DNA from: Synechococcus sp. Cruz-7E5
Lineage (GTDB): Bacteria; Cyanobacteriota; Cyanobacteriia; PCC-6307; Cyanobiaceae
Direction of reading: 5' to 3'
Assembly: GCF_024345995.1 (NCBI RefSeq)
Contig: NZ_JAGQCE010000001.1
Location: 434,001 to 498,000 of the forward strand
Length of the DNA stretch: 64,000 bases
Shown: piece by piece, positions 1 through 8,654 of the stretch
How positions within the stretch are numbered: position 1 is the stretch's first letter
Layout: each line of letters begins with the position of its first letter
Notes under the pieces: generated by a model
The model's database searches: none
What the model saw: the letters and a program-made list of their open reading frames with translations, nothing else
What the model was told of the DNA's origin: nothing
Program-made: the position numbers and the translations under genes

Positions 1-47
1 GAGAGGGGAAAGTCAGGCATCCGGGTGAGGAGTGGGCCCTGGGTCGA

Positions 48-149
48 TCAGAAATTGATCGTGCCGTCGCCATTGCGTCCCCAGACCACCATGGCGATCG
101 AGAAGCTGAACAGTGCAGCCAGGGAAGCCCAGGCGAGGGAGATGAGCAT
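48..149 (-). CDS. petN: Cytochrome b6-f complex subunit VIII PetN
   Basis: This 33-residue membrane peptide is a small subunit of the cytochrome b6f complex in the thylakoid membrane, which passes electrons between plastoquinol and plastocyanin. The protein begins [17 protein letters not shown] and ends [11 protein letters not shown]. The single hydrophobic helix followed by a WGRNGDG tail, and the exact 33-residue length, are the hallmarks of PetN. It is divergent from clpS, with 67 bases between the two starts. It is easily missed because of its size. Identification rests on recognising the family sequence; I am confident. Confidence 0.93.
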   Translation of the reverse strand: MLISLAWASLAALFSFSIAMVVWGRNGDGTINF

Positions 150-216
150 GGGGTCGCCCAAGCAACGGTTGTGCAGAGTTTACCTAGTGTGGGGTCGACT
201 CAGACCCCGCTCAACG

Positions 217-507
217 ATGGCAGCCTCGGGAGTTCAGACGATCCCGGCCGGAATCCGGCAACGGCAACGCTATCCAAATCTTCGGATAGTTGTTCTCGAC
301 GACGACGTCAACACGTTTCAACACGTGGTGAACTGCCTCGTGCGCTACCTGCCGGGCATGGGACCAGACCGTGCCTGGGAGCTGGCTCATCAAATCGACT
401 CCGTGGGATCGGCCGTCGTCTGGAGCGGACCCCAGGAGCAGGCTGAGCTCTACCACCAGCAACTCAGTCAGGAGGGCTTGACGATGGCGCCTCTGGAGCG
501 GGACTGA
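217..507 (+). CDS. clpS: ATP-dependent Clp protease adaptor ClpS
   Basis: This cytosolic adaptor of 96 residues delivers N-degron substrates to the ClpC/ClpAP-type protease. The ClpS core is visible: VVLDDDVNTFQHVV (substrate-pocket Asp/Asn and His region) near residues 26-40, then RAWELAHQIDSVGSAVVW and the typical C-terminal LTMAPLE. Length and C-terminus match the cyanobacterial ClpS1 type. I chose the ATG at 217 because the frame upstream runs back through petN on the other strand and has no ClpS-like sequence. It lies between petN and a DUF2103 gene. Confidence 0.93.
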   Translation: MAASGVQTIPAGIRQRQRYPNLRIVVLDDDVNTFQHVVNCLVRYLPGMGPDRAWELAHQIDSVGSAVVWSGPQEQAELYHQQLSQEGLTMAPLERD

Positions 508-614
508 TCACGCCATGGAGATCAGCGATGCTCGCGTCAGGGCCAGCGAGGAACAGCTTGTGCCTCACCGGCTTAACGGGCCTGCCTAGGGTTTGCGACC
601 GGAGAGAAAGACCC

Positions 615-896
615 ATGGGCCGGGTGGTGATCACCCACAGCACCTACGTGGAGGGGCTGATCCCGGTACTCAAAGTTCTGGCTCAGGACGAGGGCATCGA
701 CACGATCACCCCGGCCGTGATCAGTCGCGTCAAGGGACACAGCCCTCGCCTGCGACTGCGGGTGTCGGTTCCGATCAACGGGGGGTACAAGCTGCTGGCC
801 CGCCGCGGCAGCACCGCCCAGGAAGTGTTCGTGCTGACCAACTGGCCAAAGGAGAAGCTCCAGGAACGCCTGGAGCTTCTCTGTCTCAAGGGTTGA
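615..896 (+). CDS. DUF2103-like conserved cyanobacterial protein
   Basis: This is a 93-residue protein starting MGRVVITHSTYVEGLIPVL. It resembles the small cyanobacterial DUF2103 family in the ITHSTY start, in TPAVISRVKG near residue 37, and in a basic middle (RLRLRVSVP). The function is unknown, and I see no signal peptide or membrane helix. The start at ATG 615 is preferred over an upstream in-frame start at 528 because the family sequence begins there. It follows clpS on the same strand by 107 bases and converges on purK. The DUF assignment is from memory of the family and is moderately sure; that the gene is real is more certain. Confidence 0.72.
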   Translation: MGRVVITHSTYVEGLIPVLKVLAQDEGIDTITPAVISRVKGHSPRLRLRVSVPINGGYKLLARRGSTAQEVFVLTNWPKEKLQERLELLCLKG

Positions 897-968
897 AAAG
901 GGGTGAACCGCCGTGCCGTCTTGCCCCAGTGTTCGACCTGGTAGTACCAGAGGGGTGATCAAAGTGGG

Positions 969-990
969 GCTTCGTTTCCGGCAACGAGGC
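969..990. terminator. Hairpin between convergent DUF2103 gene and purK
   Basis: The 193-base gap between the two convergent genes (897-1089) shows no ORF I trust. It contains an 8-bp stem, GCTTCGTT paired with AACGAGGC (one G-T wobble), around a six-base loop. It could act as a terminator for either gene, but no clear T-run follows, so the call is tentative. Confidence 0.3.
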
Positions 991-1089
991 CGGTGTACGT
1001 CACCGTCACGACAGACCACCCACGTCGAAGAGGGAGTCAGATCAGAAAACTGTGAAAGGCAGTCACCAACACAGCAGTCCTCGCAAACT

Positions 1090-2346
1090 CTAAGGGGTAC
1101 GAGCCGGTGGGAGTGGCCAGATCGCCCGTACCTCAGCCAATCGCAGTGATGCCTCACGGACCCGCTCGGCCGCACCTGAGGCCTTGAGCTCCACTGTGAG
1201 GTGACCCAGCTTGCGCCCGGGCCGGGCCAGACGTTTGCCGTACCAGTGCAAATGGACATCGGCAAGGGCCTCCAGGGCCTGGCGTTGCCTGGCGTAGGCC
1301 GCGGTGGAGGTCTCGAAACCAAGCAGGTTCACCATCAACGCGCCGCGCATGGTCATGGAGGTGTCCCCCAGGGGCTCTCCCGAGACAATGCGCACCTGCT
1401 GGGCGAACTGACTGGTGAGACACGCTTCGATGGTGTAGTGGCCGGAGTTGTGGGTCCTCGGCGCCAGCTCATTGATCAGCAGCCCCGAGGGTCCGTAGAA
1501 GAATTCGATCGACAGCACTCCCACGTAATTGAGGGCGGCCAGCAGCGAGGCCGCCACATTGCGGGCGCGGGCCTCCACCGCCTGGCTGGCGGCAGCGGGG
1601 GCGAGCACCCAGTCGCAGACCTGATCGTGCTGGTGCGTCTCCACCAAGGGGTAGCACTGAACTGCGCCGAAATGATCGCGGCAGGCCACCAACGCCAACT
1701 CCTGCTCGAAAGCCACGAACTCCTCCAGTAGCCACAGGCTTGGATCCACCGCCTCGATCAGGGCCTCCAGCTCCGCCTGACTGCGGATCACCCGGGTGCC
1801 GCGCCCGTCGTAGCCACCCCGCACAGCCTTTGCCATCAACGGAAAGTCGAACCCGGCCGGGAGCCGGGGCGGCTGGGGCAGAGCCGGCTCCGCCGCTTCG
1901 CCGGCGCCGTCACGGACCCCGGCCAGAGCAGGATCACCCTGCTCTGCTGGGGCCGGGGCCGGGGGAGTGAGCATCTGCTCCAGCGGGAACCAGCGCGGCG
2001 AGGGCAGGCGCAACCGCTCCAGCAGCTGGCGTTGGCGGCGCTTGCAGACCAGATCCGCCAGGGAATCGAGCCGGGGAATGAACACCACGCCCTCCTGCTC
2101 GAGCGGAGCGAGGGAGTCGAGATCGAGCCATTCGTTTTCGAAACTGATCGCAGATGTCCTCTGGGCCAGGCTGCGGGTGGCCGCCAGATCGTCCAGCGCT
2201 GCCCGCACCACGCTGGTGGCCAGCCGTGCGGCCGGATCGGAGAGTTCCGGGGTCTGCACATGGAGCTCAACTCCCTGCTCCCGTGCCGCCGCCGCCAGCA
2301 TCCAGGCCAGTTGGCCGCCCCCCACCACGCCGATACTGCCGCCCAT
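1090..2346 (-). CDS. purK: N5-carboxyaminoimidazole ribonucleotide synthase PurK
   Basis: PurK is an ATP-grasp enzyme of purine biosynthesis that converts AIR, ATP and bicarbonate to N5-CAIR. The N-terminus MGGSIGVVGGGQLAWMLA carries the family GGGQLG-like nucleotide-fold loop. Later SFENEWLD, the ATP-grasp FPLMAKAVRGGYDGRG, and NELAPRTHNSGHYT with the conserved PRxHNSGH are all present. The protein is 418 residues, somewhat longer than bacterial PurK (about 360-390); the extra length is a Pro/Ala-rich loop near residues 137-170. ATG 2346 is chosen because the glycine loop follows at once. It is the last gene before the convergent region, 83 bases after the sugar permease. Confidence 0.93.
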   Translation of the reverse strand: MGGSIGVVGGGQLAWMLAAAAREQGVELHVQTPELSDPAARLATSVVRAALDDLAATRSLAQRTSAISFENEWLDLDSLAPLEQEGVVFIPRLDSLADLVCKRRQRQLLERLRLPSPRWFPLEQMLTPPAPAPAEQGDPALAGVRDGAGEAAEPALPQPPRLPAGFDFPLMAKAVRGGYDGRGTRVIRSQAELEALIEAVDPSLWLLEEFVAFEQELALVACRDHFGAVQCYPLVETHQHDQVCDWVLAPAAASQAVEARARNVAASLLAALNYVGVLSIEFFYGPSGLLINELAPRTHNSGHYTIEACLTSQFAQQVRIVSGEPLGDTSMTMRGALMVNLLGFETSTAAYARQRQALEALADVHLHWYGKRLARPGRKLGHLTVELKASGAAERVREASLRLAEVRAIWPLPPARTP

Positions 2347-2429
2347 CGCTGACCTCACGGACCACACGGCACCGGGCCGCGCGCCAATTCAGCAGCTTGC
2401 CACTCCCCTGACCATCAGCCTTGACTCCC

Positions 2430-3353
2430 TCAGCTGAAGCCCTTCTCGCCCGCGACCAGGAAGCGCAGCAGGCTGAAGATCATCACGATCAGGAACAGGG
2501 CCAGACCCACCGTGCAGGCATAGCTGATGTCCAGCTCCGAGAAGGCCTGGTCGTAGACGTAATAGACGATGGTGCGGGTGGAATCGGCCGGCCCCCCCTG
2601 GGTCATCAGATACACCTCCTCGAACACCTTGGTGGCGGCGATGGCTGAGATCACCCCCACCAGAGTGAGGTAGGGCCGGAGCAGCGGCAGGGTGATGTCG
2701 AGATGTCGCCGCCAGCCCTCGCTGCCATCAAGGGCGGCGGCTTCGTAGAGCTCCGGGGAGATGCCCTGCAGGCCCGATAGAAAGATCACCATGTAATACC
2801 CCAGGCCCTTCCAGAGGGTCACCAGCATCACGGCAGGCAGTGCCAGCCAGGGGGTGGTGAGAAAGCCGATCGGCGTGAAGGCGTCCCCCAGCCAGGCGGC
2901 CAGCCAACCGTTGACCAGGCCGTTCTCGGCATAGAGCCAGCGGAAGGCGATGGCCGCCACCACGATCGACACCAGCACCGGCGTATAGAAGGCGGCTCGG
3001 AAGAGATGGATGCCGGGCAACTGGCGATTCACCAGCACGGCCAGGGTGAGGGAGCCGAGCACGATCGGTGGGACCACCCCAACCAGATAGAGGAAGGTGG
3101 TACCCAGCACCTGCAGGAACACCGGGTCGGCAAGCAGCCGCCGGATGTTGGCCAGACCGACGAAGCGCAGCGGTTCGCTCACATCCAGGCCGGTGGCAGT
3201 GAAACTGATCACCAGGGCCATCGCGGCCGGGATCAGCACAGAAACACTCAGCAGCAGCAGCGCCGGAGCCAGAAAGCCCCAGGCCGTGGCGCTGCGGCCC
3301 ACCCTGATTCCCAGGCGGTGGGACGAAGGCGAAGCAGCGGGGGAACCATCCAT
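2430..3353 (-). CDS. Sugar ABC transporter permease (MalF/UgpA/GgtC type)
   Basis: This 307-residue inner-membrane permease of a carbohydrate ABC importer has six or so hydrophobic segments. It has the EAA loop that docks the ATPase: YEAAALDGSEGWRRHLDITL near residues 210-230. The C-terminus FLVAGEKGFS and the N-terminal long helix fit the MalF/UgpA/GgtC branch (in cyanobacteria GgtC serves glucosylglycerol or trehalose/sucrose uptake). No binding protein, second permease or ATPase lies nearby, so the substrate cannot be read from context. The start (MDGSPAAS) lies 21 bases from the divergent recQ start, so the two promoters must overlap. Confidence 0.85.
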   Translation of the reverse strand: MDGSPAASPSSHRLGIRVGRSATAWGFLAPALLLLSVSVLIPAAMALVISFTATGLDVSEPLRFVGLANIRRLLADPVFLQVLGTTFLYLVGVVPPIVLGSLTLAVLVNRQLPGIHLFRAAFYTPVLVSIVVAAIAFRWLYAENGLVNGWLAAWLGDAFTPIGFLTTPWLALPAVMLVTLWKGLGYYMVIFLSGLQGISPELYEAAALDGSEGWRRHLDITLPLLRPYLTLVGVISAIAATKVFEEVYLMTQGGPADSTRTIVYYVYDQAFSELDISYACTVGLALFLIVMIFSLLRFLVAGEKGFS

Positions 3354-3374
3354 GGGGCCATTGTGGGACGCACC

Positions 3375-5219
3375 ATGACGAGTTTCACGGCCGTGCAGAC
3401 CAGCTTCGGCGGCAGCGACCCGCTGCGGGTGCTGCGCGAGGTGTTCGGCTACGACCACTTCCGTGGTCCGCAGCAGGCGATCGTGCACCACGTGATCGCC
3501 GGCGGCTCCGGTCTGGTGCTGATGCCCACCGGTGGCGGCAAATCGCTCTGCTATCAGGTGCCGGCCCTCTGCCGAGAGGGACTGGCGGTGGTGGTGTCGC
3601 CCCTGATCGCTCTGATGGACGACCAGGTCCAGTCCCTGCGCCAGGCCGGGGTGCGGGCGGCGGCGCTGCACTCCGGCCTGGCGGCTGAGGCGTCCAGCGC
3701 CCTCTGGCGCAACCTTCTGCGCGACGAGCTGGATCTGCTCTACGTCTCACCGGAGCGGCTGCTGAACGGAGGTCTGCTGGAGCGGCTGCAGGAGAGGCCC
3801 CTGGCCCTGTTCGCCATTGATGAGGCCCACTGCGTCTCCCAGTGGGGCCACGACTTCCGCCCCGAGTATCTGCAGCTGGAGGCCCTGGCCCTGCGCTTTC
3901 CGCAGGTTCCCCGGCTGGCCCTCACCGCCACCGCAGACCCCCGTACCCGCAGCGAGATCATCCAGCGCCTGGCCCTCGAGCAGGGACGGGTGTTCCTGGC
4001 CAGCTTCGATCGGCCCAACATCCGCTACCTGCTGAGGCCGAAGCTGGAGGCCAAGGAACAGCTGCTGGCCTTCCTGGAGGAGTTCCGGGGCGACGCAGGC
4101 ATTGTCTACGCCCGCTCCCGCAGCCGCGTCGACCGCTTCGCTGCCCTGCTTCAGGCCTCCGGCCACGATGCGGTGGCGTACCACGCCGGAATGGACGCCG
4201 GCCAGCGCTCCAGAGCCCTCAGCCGCTTCCGCAACGACAGTGGCGTCGTGGTGGTGGCCACGATCGCCTTCGGCATGGGTATCGACAAACCCGATGTGCG
4301 CTTCGTCGCCCATCTGGATCTGCCCAAGAGCCTGGAGGCCTACTACCAGGAAACCGGCCGGGGAGGGCGAGACGGCCTGCCGGCCACGGCCTGGATGGTG
4401 CACGGGCCAGGGGATGTACCCCAGCTGCGGCGCTTCATCGAGGACTCCGACGCCGAGGCCGCCCAGAAGCGGATCGAGCACGGCAAGCTCGATGCGCTTC
4501 TGGGCTTCACCGAAGCGCCGGGCTGCCGCCGCCAGGTGCTGCTGGCCCATCTGGGCGAAGTGCTGGCCGACCCCTGCGGGAATTGCGACCGCTGCCTCGA
4601 GCCCCAGGTGCTGGAGGACCGGACCGTGGCCGCCCAGAAGGCGCTCTCAGCGGTGTTCCGCACCGGCCAGCGCTTCGGGGCCGCCCATCTCACTGACGTT
4701 CTGCTGGGCGCCGACACCGCCCGGGTGCGCTCCCTGGGCCACCAGGATCTGAGTGTGTACGGCGTCGGCAAGGAGCTGGCCCGCGAGCAGTGGCGCACCC
4801 TGCTGCGGCAGCTCACCAGCCAGGGATGGCTGGAGCCGGTACCCGATGGCCGCGGCGGGCTGCGCTGGGGGGAGGAGACCCGGGTGCGTGCGCTGCTGCG
4901 GGGCGAGCTGACCCTGGAGCTGCCCGCCACGCCGGCGCGCCAGGAGCGCAGGCCGGCCATTGCGGCTGCTGCCGGGGCTTATGCGGAGGCCGAACCGGAA
5001 CTGGTGGCGGCCCTCAAGACGTGGCGCCGGGAGCAGGCCCTGGAACAGGGGGTGCCCCCCTATGTGGTGTTCCACGACCGCACCCTGGTGGAGCTGGCGG
5101 CGCGGCGTCCGGCCGAGCTGAACGACCTGGCACAGGTGAGTGGCATCGGCGCGGCCAAGCTGGAGCGCTACGGCGAGGCGGTGCTGGCGGTGATCAAGGG
5201 ATGGGGAGCCCAGACCTAG
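3375..5219 (+). CDS. recQ: ATP-dependent DNA helicase RecQ
   Basis: This is a 614-residue 3'-5' SF2 DNA helicase of recombination and repair. Walker A is PTGGGKS (residues 51-57) and the DEAH box is [16 protein letters not shown] (about 148). Motif VI is [10 protein letters not shown]. The zinc-binding RQC segment shows the CGNCDRC cysteine cluster, and the C-terminus carries an HRDC domain (from about residue 535, including [16 protein letters not shown]). Length and domain order match full RecQ. The ATG at 3375 (MTSFTAV) gives the normal N-terminus; in-frame upstream codons lie inside the divergent permease gene. Confidence 0.96.
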   Translation: MTSFTAVQTSFGGSDPLRVLREVFGYDHFRGPQQAIVHHVIAGGSGLVLMPTGGGKSLCYQVPALCREGLAVVVSPLIALMDDQVQSLRQAGVRAAALHSGLAAEASSALWRNLLRDELDLLYVSPERLLNGGLLERLQERPLALFAIDEAHCVSQWGHDFRPEYLQLEALALRFPQVPRLALTATADPRTRSEIIQRLALEQGRVFLASFDRPNIRYLLRPKLEAKEQLLAFLEEFRGDAGIVYARSRSRVDRFAALLQASGHDAVAYHAGMDAGQRSRALSRFRNDSGVVVVATIAFGMGIDKPDVRFVAHLDLPKSLEAYYQETGRGGRDGLPATAWMVHGPGDVPQLRRFIEDSDAEAAQKRIEHGKLDALLGFTEAPGCRRQVLLAHLGEVLADPCGNCDRCLEPQVLEDRTVAAQKALSAVFRTGQRFGAAHLTDVLLGADTARVRSLGHQDLSVYGVGKELAREQWRTLLRQLTSQGWLEPVPDGRGGLRWGEETRVRALLRGELTLELPATPARQERRPAIAAAAGAYAEAEPELVAALKTWRREQALEQGVPPYVVFHDRTLVELAARRPAELNDLAQVSGIGAAKLERYGEAVLAVIKGWGAQT

Positions 5220-5238
5220 CCTGGCGAATGAGTCCGCC

Positions 5239-6441
5239 GTGTCGGCCCCGGTGATGATCCCCGCGCTTTCGATCGAGTCCACCGGGGCCGCCGGCCCAAC
5301 GGCAACCGCCGGAGCAGCCGGTGCTGTCAACCCCATCCACACGATCGAGGTGGCCCTCAGCAGCCAGCCTTACCCCGTGGTGATCGGCGCGGGCAGCCTC
5401 GATCAGCTCGGCGCCCAGATCCGCTCCAGGGGAATGGCGGCAGCCACCAAGGTGCTGGTGGTGACCAACCCGGTGGTGGAGGGCTTCTACGGCCTCAGGG
5501 TGCTCGAGAGCCTGCGCCAGGCGGAGCTGGATCCCAGCCTGCTGGTGCTGGATGCGGGGGAAGATCAGAAAACACCCGCCAGTGTGGCTCTGATCCATGA
5601 CGTGGCCCAGGCCCGGCGGCTGGAGCGGAGCTCCCTGATCGTGGCCCTCGGCGGCGGGGTGATCGGCGACATGGCGGGATTTGCCGCCGCCACCTGGCTG
5701 CGCGGCATCGCGGTGGTGCAGGTCCCCACCACCCTGCTGGCGATGGTGGATGCCTCGATCGGCGGCAAGACCGGGGTGAACCACCCCGGCGGCAAGAACC
5801 TGATCGGGTCCTTCCACCAGCCACTGCTGGTGCTGATCGATCCAAGCACCCTGGCCACACTGCCGGAGCGGGAATTCCGAGCGGGCATGGCCGAGGTGAT
5901 CAAGTACGGCGTGATCGGTGATCCCCAGCTGTTCAGCGAGCTTGAAGCCGCCGAAGACCTCTCCAGCCTCAAGTCGGTGGGCGACACCCTGCTGCCCTGG
6001 CTGCTGGAGCGATCCGCCGCAGCCAAGGCTCGCGTGGTGGCCGCCGATGAGCGCGAAGGTGGCCTGCGCGCCATCCTCAACTACGGCCACACCCTTGGCC
6101 ACGTGGTGGAGACCCTCTGTGGCTACGGCACTTACCTCCATGGCGAAGCAGTGGCGCTGGGGATGGTGGCGGCCGGCGACCTGGCGGTGGCCATGGGCCT
6201 CTGGAGCCCGGCCGATCAGCAGCGGCAGTGTGACCTGATCGCCAAGGCCGGCCTCCCCTTGCAGCTGCCGCCCCTTGAACCAGAAGCCGTGCTGCGCACC
6301 CTCCTGAGCGACAAGAAAGTGAAAAGCGGCCAGGTGCGCTTCGTGCTGCCCAGCGAGATCGGCAAGGTGCAGATCCACAACGACGTGGGGGCTGATCTGA
6401 TCCGTGAGGTGCTCAGCTCAGGCAGCCCCAGGCCAGAGTGA
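5239..6441 (+). CDS. aroB: 3-dehydroquinate synthase
   Basis: AroB catalyses the second step of the shikimate pathway, cyclising DAHP to 3-dehydroquinate using NAD and a divalent metal. Visible motifs are [16 protein letters not shown] (NAD loop), [27 protein letters not shown], and the metal-ligand histidines in [11 protein letters not shown] and [11 protein letters not shown]. It is 400 residues, about 35 more than usual at the N-terminus (an Ala/Thr/Gly-rich stretch). The GTG at 5239 is used; an ATG at 5254 is an equal alternative. It lies 19 bases after recQ on the same strand. Confidence 0.95.
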   Translation: MSAPVMIPALSIESTGAAGPTATAGAAGAVNPIHTIEVALSSQPYPVVIGAGSLDQLGAQIRSRGMAAATKVLVVTNPVVEGFYGLRVLESLRQAELDPSLLVLDAGEDQKTPASVALIHDVAQARRLERSSLIVALGGGVIGDMAGFAAATWLRGIAVVQVPTTLLAMVDASIGGKTGVNHPGGKNLIGSFHQPLLVLIDPSTLATLPEREFRAGMAEVIKYGVIGDPQLFSELEAAEDLSSLKSVGDTLLPWLLERSAAAKARVVAADEREGGLRAILNYGHTLGHVVETLCGYGTYLHGEAVALGMVAAGDLAVAMGLWSPADQQRQCDLIAKAGLPLQLPPLEPEAVLRTLLSDKKVKSGQVRFVLPSEIGKVQIHNDVGADLIREVLSSGSPRPE

Positions 6442-6509
6442 ACAGGCGCCTTCGTCCTCGCTCTCCAGGGGGGCCATGCTGGGGAGCCATCGCGCTCGGC
6501 CCGCCCGCC

Positions 6510-6725
6510 ATGTCCCAGGAGCAACTCAGGGCCTTCCTCGCCAGGGTTCAGGACGATGGCGAACTCAGGCGGCAGGTGCTGGGTGCCTCCACCGCCGATG
6601 ACGTGGCCAGGATCGCCGCCTCCCTGGGCTTCGATGTCTCCGGAGACGAACTGCTGCGGGCCTCCGGCAAGCGCATCGGCAGGGTGACGATCACCAAGCA
6701 GGACATGCCAGGCGAGTACAACTGA
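6510..6725 (+). CDS. Nif11-domain small protein without a core peptide
   Basis: This 71-residue protein begins MSQEQLRAFLARVQDDGELR and continues with TADDVARIAASLGFDVSGDEL, the pattern of the Nif11 (nitrogen-fixation Nif11/leader) family. In marine picocyanobacteria such domains act as leader peptides of lanthipeptide (prochlorosin) precursors. Here there is no double-glycine cleavage site and no Cys/Ser/Thr-rich core; the chain ends ITKQDMPGEYN. So it is a free-standing Nif11-like protein of unknown role. No maturase or peptidase/ABC exporter is adjacent. The ATG at 6510 is chosen because the family begins there. It follows aroB by 68 bases. Confidence 0.82.
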   Translation: MSQEQLRAFLARVQDDGELRRQVLGASTADDVARIAASLGFDVSGDELLRASGKRIGRVTITKQDMPGEYN

Positions 6726-6840
6726 CGGCTGTTCTGTTGTTGGAATCCGGATAAATAATTGGTTCGGGATTTGATGATGAATCCAGATGCAAAGATGGTG
6801 CTGGATCGGCATGTCACGATGACGATGCCTTCGGGCAGGG

Positions 6841-6903
6841 GCCTGGGGTGGTGGTTCACTCTGGGCCCTTCCACCTATCAGCCGCTCCGGCGGCGCCCCA
6901 GGC
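6841..6903. other. Structured intergenic segment (nested inverted repeats)
   Basis: The 190-base gap between the convergent Nif11-like and DOMON-like genes has no convincing ORF. Its right part holds GCCTGGGG (6841-6848) and its exact complement CCCCAGGC (6896-6903). These enclose an inner hairpin, GCCGC-TCCG-GCGGC (6881-6894). The left part (about 6735-6790) is unusually AT-rich for this genome. It could be a terminator or a small RNA; only the pairing is seen directly. Confidence 0.35.
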
Positions 6904-6915
6904 CAGGGACGCTGA

Positions 6916-7524
6916 TCAGAGGCGCAGCAGCAGGCCATCGCGCCTGTGGAAGTCGGCTTCATCGCCGGGATGGGTAAGGGCCCAGTAGCTGAGCTGCCCT
7001 TGGCGTTGCTCGATCACCGCACACACTCCGACCTCAAGGCATGCTTTTGCGGCGCGAAGGTCGTCAGGCAGCGGCCAGGCCAGAGCCAGCTCGATCGACC
7101 CGGGCACAGACTTGAATTCGAAGGGCAACGCCTGCAGGCAGGGCTCGTTCTCCATCCCCTGGCGGTAGCTGCTGAAGCGGTAGACGTTCCAGTGGCCAGT
7201 GGGCGAAAGGTTCACTTCCCTGTACACCGGCTCACCTGCCGCCGCGATGAACAGCTCGAAACAGGTGCTGCGCCAGAGATCATCCCGGCGCTCGGGCCGT
7301 GATGAGGGCGCAGCCAGCACCACCGACGCGAGATCACCGACCAGGCGCATGGCCAGCTCCAGGGTCCCCGCCCGCCGCCGGATCTGTCCCGTCAGCTCCA
7401 GGCCAGTTCCAGGGCCGGCAGGGCCGGAGACAATCGGGCCTGCCGGTTCACCTTCAGGCTGGAAGGGATGCAGGACAAACGACTGCCAGGCCACCTCAGG
7501 GTGCTCTGGGCAGGGTGCCTTCAT
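6916..7524 (-). CDS. DOMON-like domain protein
   Basis: This 202-residue cytosolic-looking protein is of a beta-sandwich DOMON-like type. Recognisable features are a beta-rich profile, the DDLWRSTCFELFI segment near residues 80-92, the YREVNLSPTGHWNVYRF stretch, and a C-terminal HPGDEADFHRRDG motif. Members of this group are conserved hypotheticals thought to bind a heme or sugar ligand; that is family inference only. Its start overlaps the stop of the upstream kinase-like gene by four bases, so the two are translationally coupled. No signal peptide or membrane segment is visible. Confidence 0.7.
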   Translation of the reverse strand: MKAPCPEHPEVAWQSFVLHPFQPEGEPAGPIVSGPAGPGTGLELTGQIRRRAGTLELAMRLVGDLASVVLAAPSSRPERRDDLWRSTCFELFIAAAGEPVYREVNLSPTGHWNVYRFSSYRQGMENEPCLQALPFEFKSVPGSIELALAWPLPDDLRAAKACLEVGVCAVIEQRQGQLSYWALTHPGDEADFHRRDGLLLRL

Positions 7525-8654
7525 CGGATCGCGGCCACGACGGCCTCGATCGCAGCCTGCTGTTGCTCGATGCTCTCGGTGAGCTGGAACTGAACCCGTG
7601 CCCGCAGCAGGTTATGGCCTCTGTATCGGGTCTTGAAGTAGACATCCCCAGCAAGATGATCTGTCAAAAAGCGCAAGCCCAGCTCAAAACTGATCAATCG
7701 GATCGCCACTACGATGTGGTCATAGTCAGCGGGAGTGAGAAAGGAGCTGGCCACGCTGCCATAGCCCCCAAGCAAGGCCTCGCAGAGGCCCACATCGAAG
7801 TGCACCGCCCTCCAGTCAGCTGTCTCCTCTCCCAGGGGATTGCAGGCTGAGCGCAGGCAGTCACCGATGTCGTAGTGCACCAGCCCGGGTTTGACGGTGT
7901 CGAGATCGACGAGGGCGACAGCCTGGTCTCCCTCCAGATCGAGCATGACGTTGTTGATCTTGGGATCGCCATGGATCGGGCGCTGGCGCAGGATTCCAGC
8001 GGCTTTGGCCTGCTCAAGCACGGGCACCAGGGAGCGTCGCTGCTCAACGAAGGCCAGACAGTCGCTGATCTCAGGATCACGGGAGGGTTCCTGCTGGCCG
8101 CACACCTGATCAAACTGGTTCAGGTAGGTGGGGGTGATGTGGAACCCCTCCAGGGTGTCGGCCAGGCTCTCAACGGGCAGATCACTGATCAACCGGTGAA
8201 ACATGCCCAGGCCGAATCCGATTTCACGGGCATGGCCGCTGTGGCCGATCCGCTCCAGCGATTGGGCCCGCTCCACGTAGCCCAGGGCCCGCCAGAAGCT
8301 GGGGCCTTCCCACACCCAGGGGCGGCCGTCAGCGCGGGCCTGGAACACCCGAGGCACCTCCCAGCGTCGCCCGGCCAGCTCGCTTGGGGCCTCACGCAGC
8401 CGTCTGGCCACATGATCGCTGAAGGTCACCAGGTTGGCCATCACCAGTTCGGGACTGGCGAAGACCTGGGTGTTCACCCGTTGCAGCACAGCGGCGGGGC
8501 GGGGAGGATCCCCCAGCCGCACCAGATAGGTGTCGTTGACGTTGCCGTGCCCCAGGGGTTCGATCCCGCTGATATGGCCGCCCAGATCGAAGCGCTCCGC
8601 AACCGCCCGGAGTACCAAGGCGTGCTCGTCGCTGGGAAGCGTCGAATCACTCAT
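7521..8654 (-). CDS. Aminoglycoside-phosphotransferase-fold kinase (NahK-like)
   Basis: This 377-residue kinase has the APH/choline-kinase fold. The catalytic loop is IHGDPKINNVMLD and the metal-binding loop is LVDLDTVKPG. The N-terminal GHGNVNDTYLVR is the glycine-rich nucleotide loop, and VLQRVN holds the expected lysine-strand region. The HGDPKxNN form and the length resemble N-acetylhexosamine 1-kinase (NahK) and related sugar kinases, so a small sugar is a reasonable substrate guess but not shown. It overlaps the DOMON-like gene downstream (4 bases) and the small gene upstream (8 bases), forming a tight three-gene unit. Confidence 0.8.
   Translation of the reverse strand: MSDSTLPSDEHALVLRAVAERFDLGGHISGIEPLGHGNVNDTYLVRLGDPPRPAAVLQRVNTQVFASPELVMANLVTFSDHVARRLREAPSELAGRRWEVPRVFQARADGRPWVWEGPSFWRALGYVERAQSLERIGHSGHAREIGFGLGMFHRLISDLPVESLADTLEGFHITPTYLNQFDQVCGQQEPSRDPEISDCLAFVEQRRSLVPVLEQAKAAGILRQRPIHGDPKINNVMLDLEGDQAVALVDLDTVKPGLVHYDIGDCLRSACNPLGEETADWRAVHFDVGLCEALLGGYGSVASSFLTPADYDHIVVAIRLISFELGLRFLTDHLAGDVYFKTRYRGHNLLRARVQFQLTESIEQQQAAIEAVVAAIR

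Noticed and set aside
897-1089. Small gene in the gap between the DUF2103 gene and purK
   Set aside because: Short frames exist on both strands but none has a hydrophobic helix or family pattern; only a weak hairpin was kept.
573-1322. Long minus-strand reading frame across the DUF2103 gene and purK end
   Set aside because: It is antisense to two recognisable genes and its protein is Pro/Arg-rich with no family resemblance: a GC-driven shadow.
6510-6725. Lanthipeptide (prochlorosin) precursor
   Set aside because: The leader-like domain is there, but there is no double-glycine site, no Cys/Ser/Thr core and no maturase nearby.
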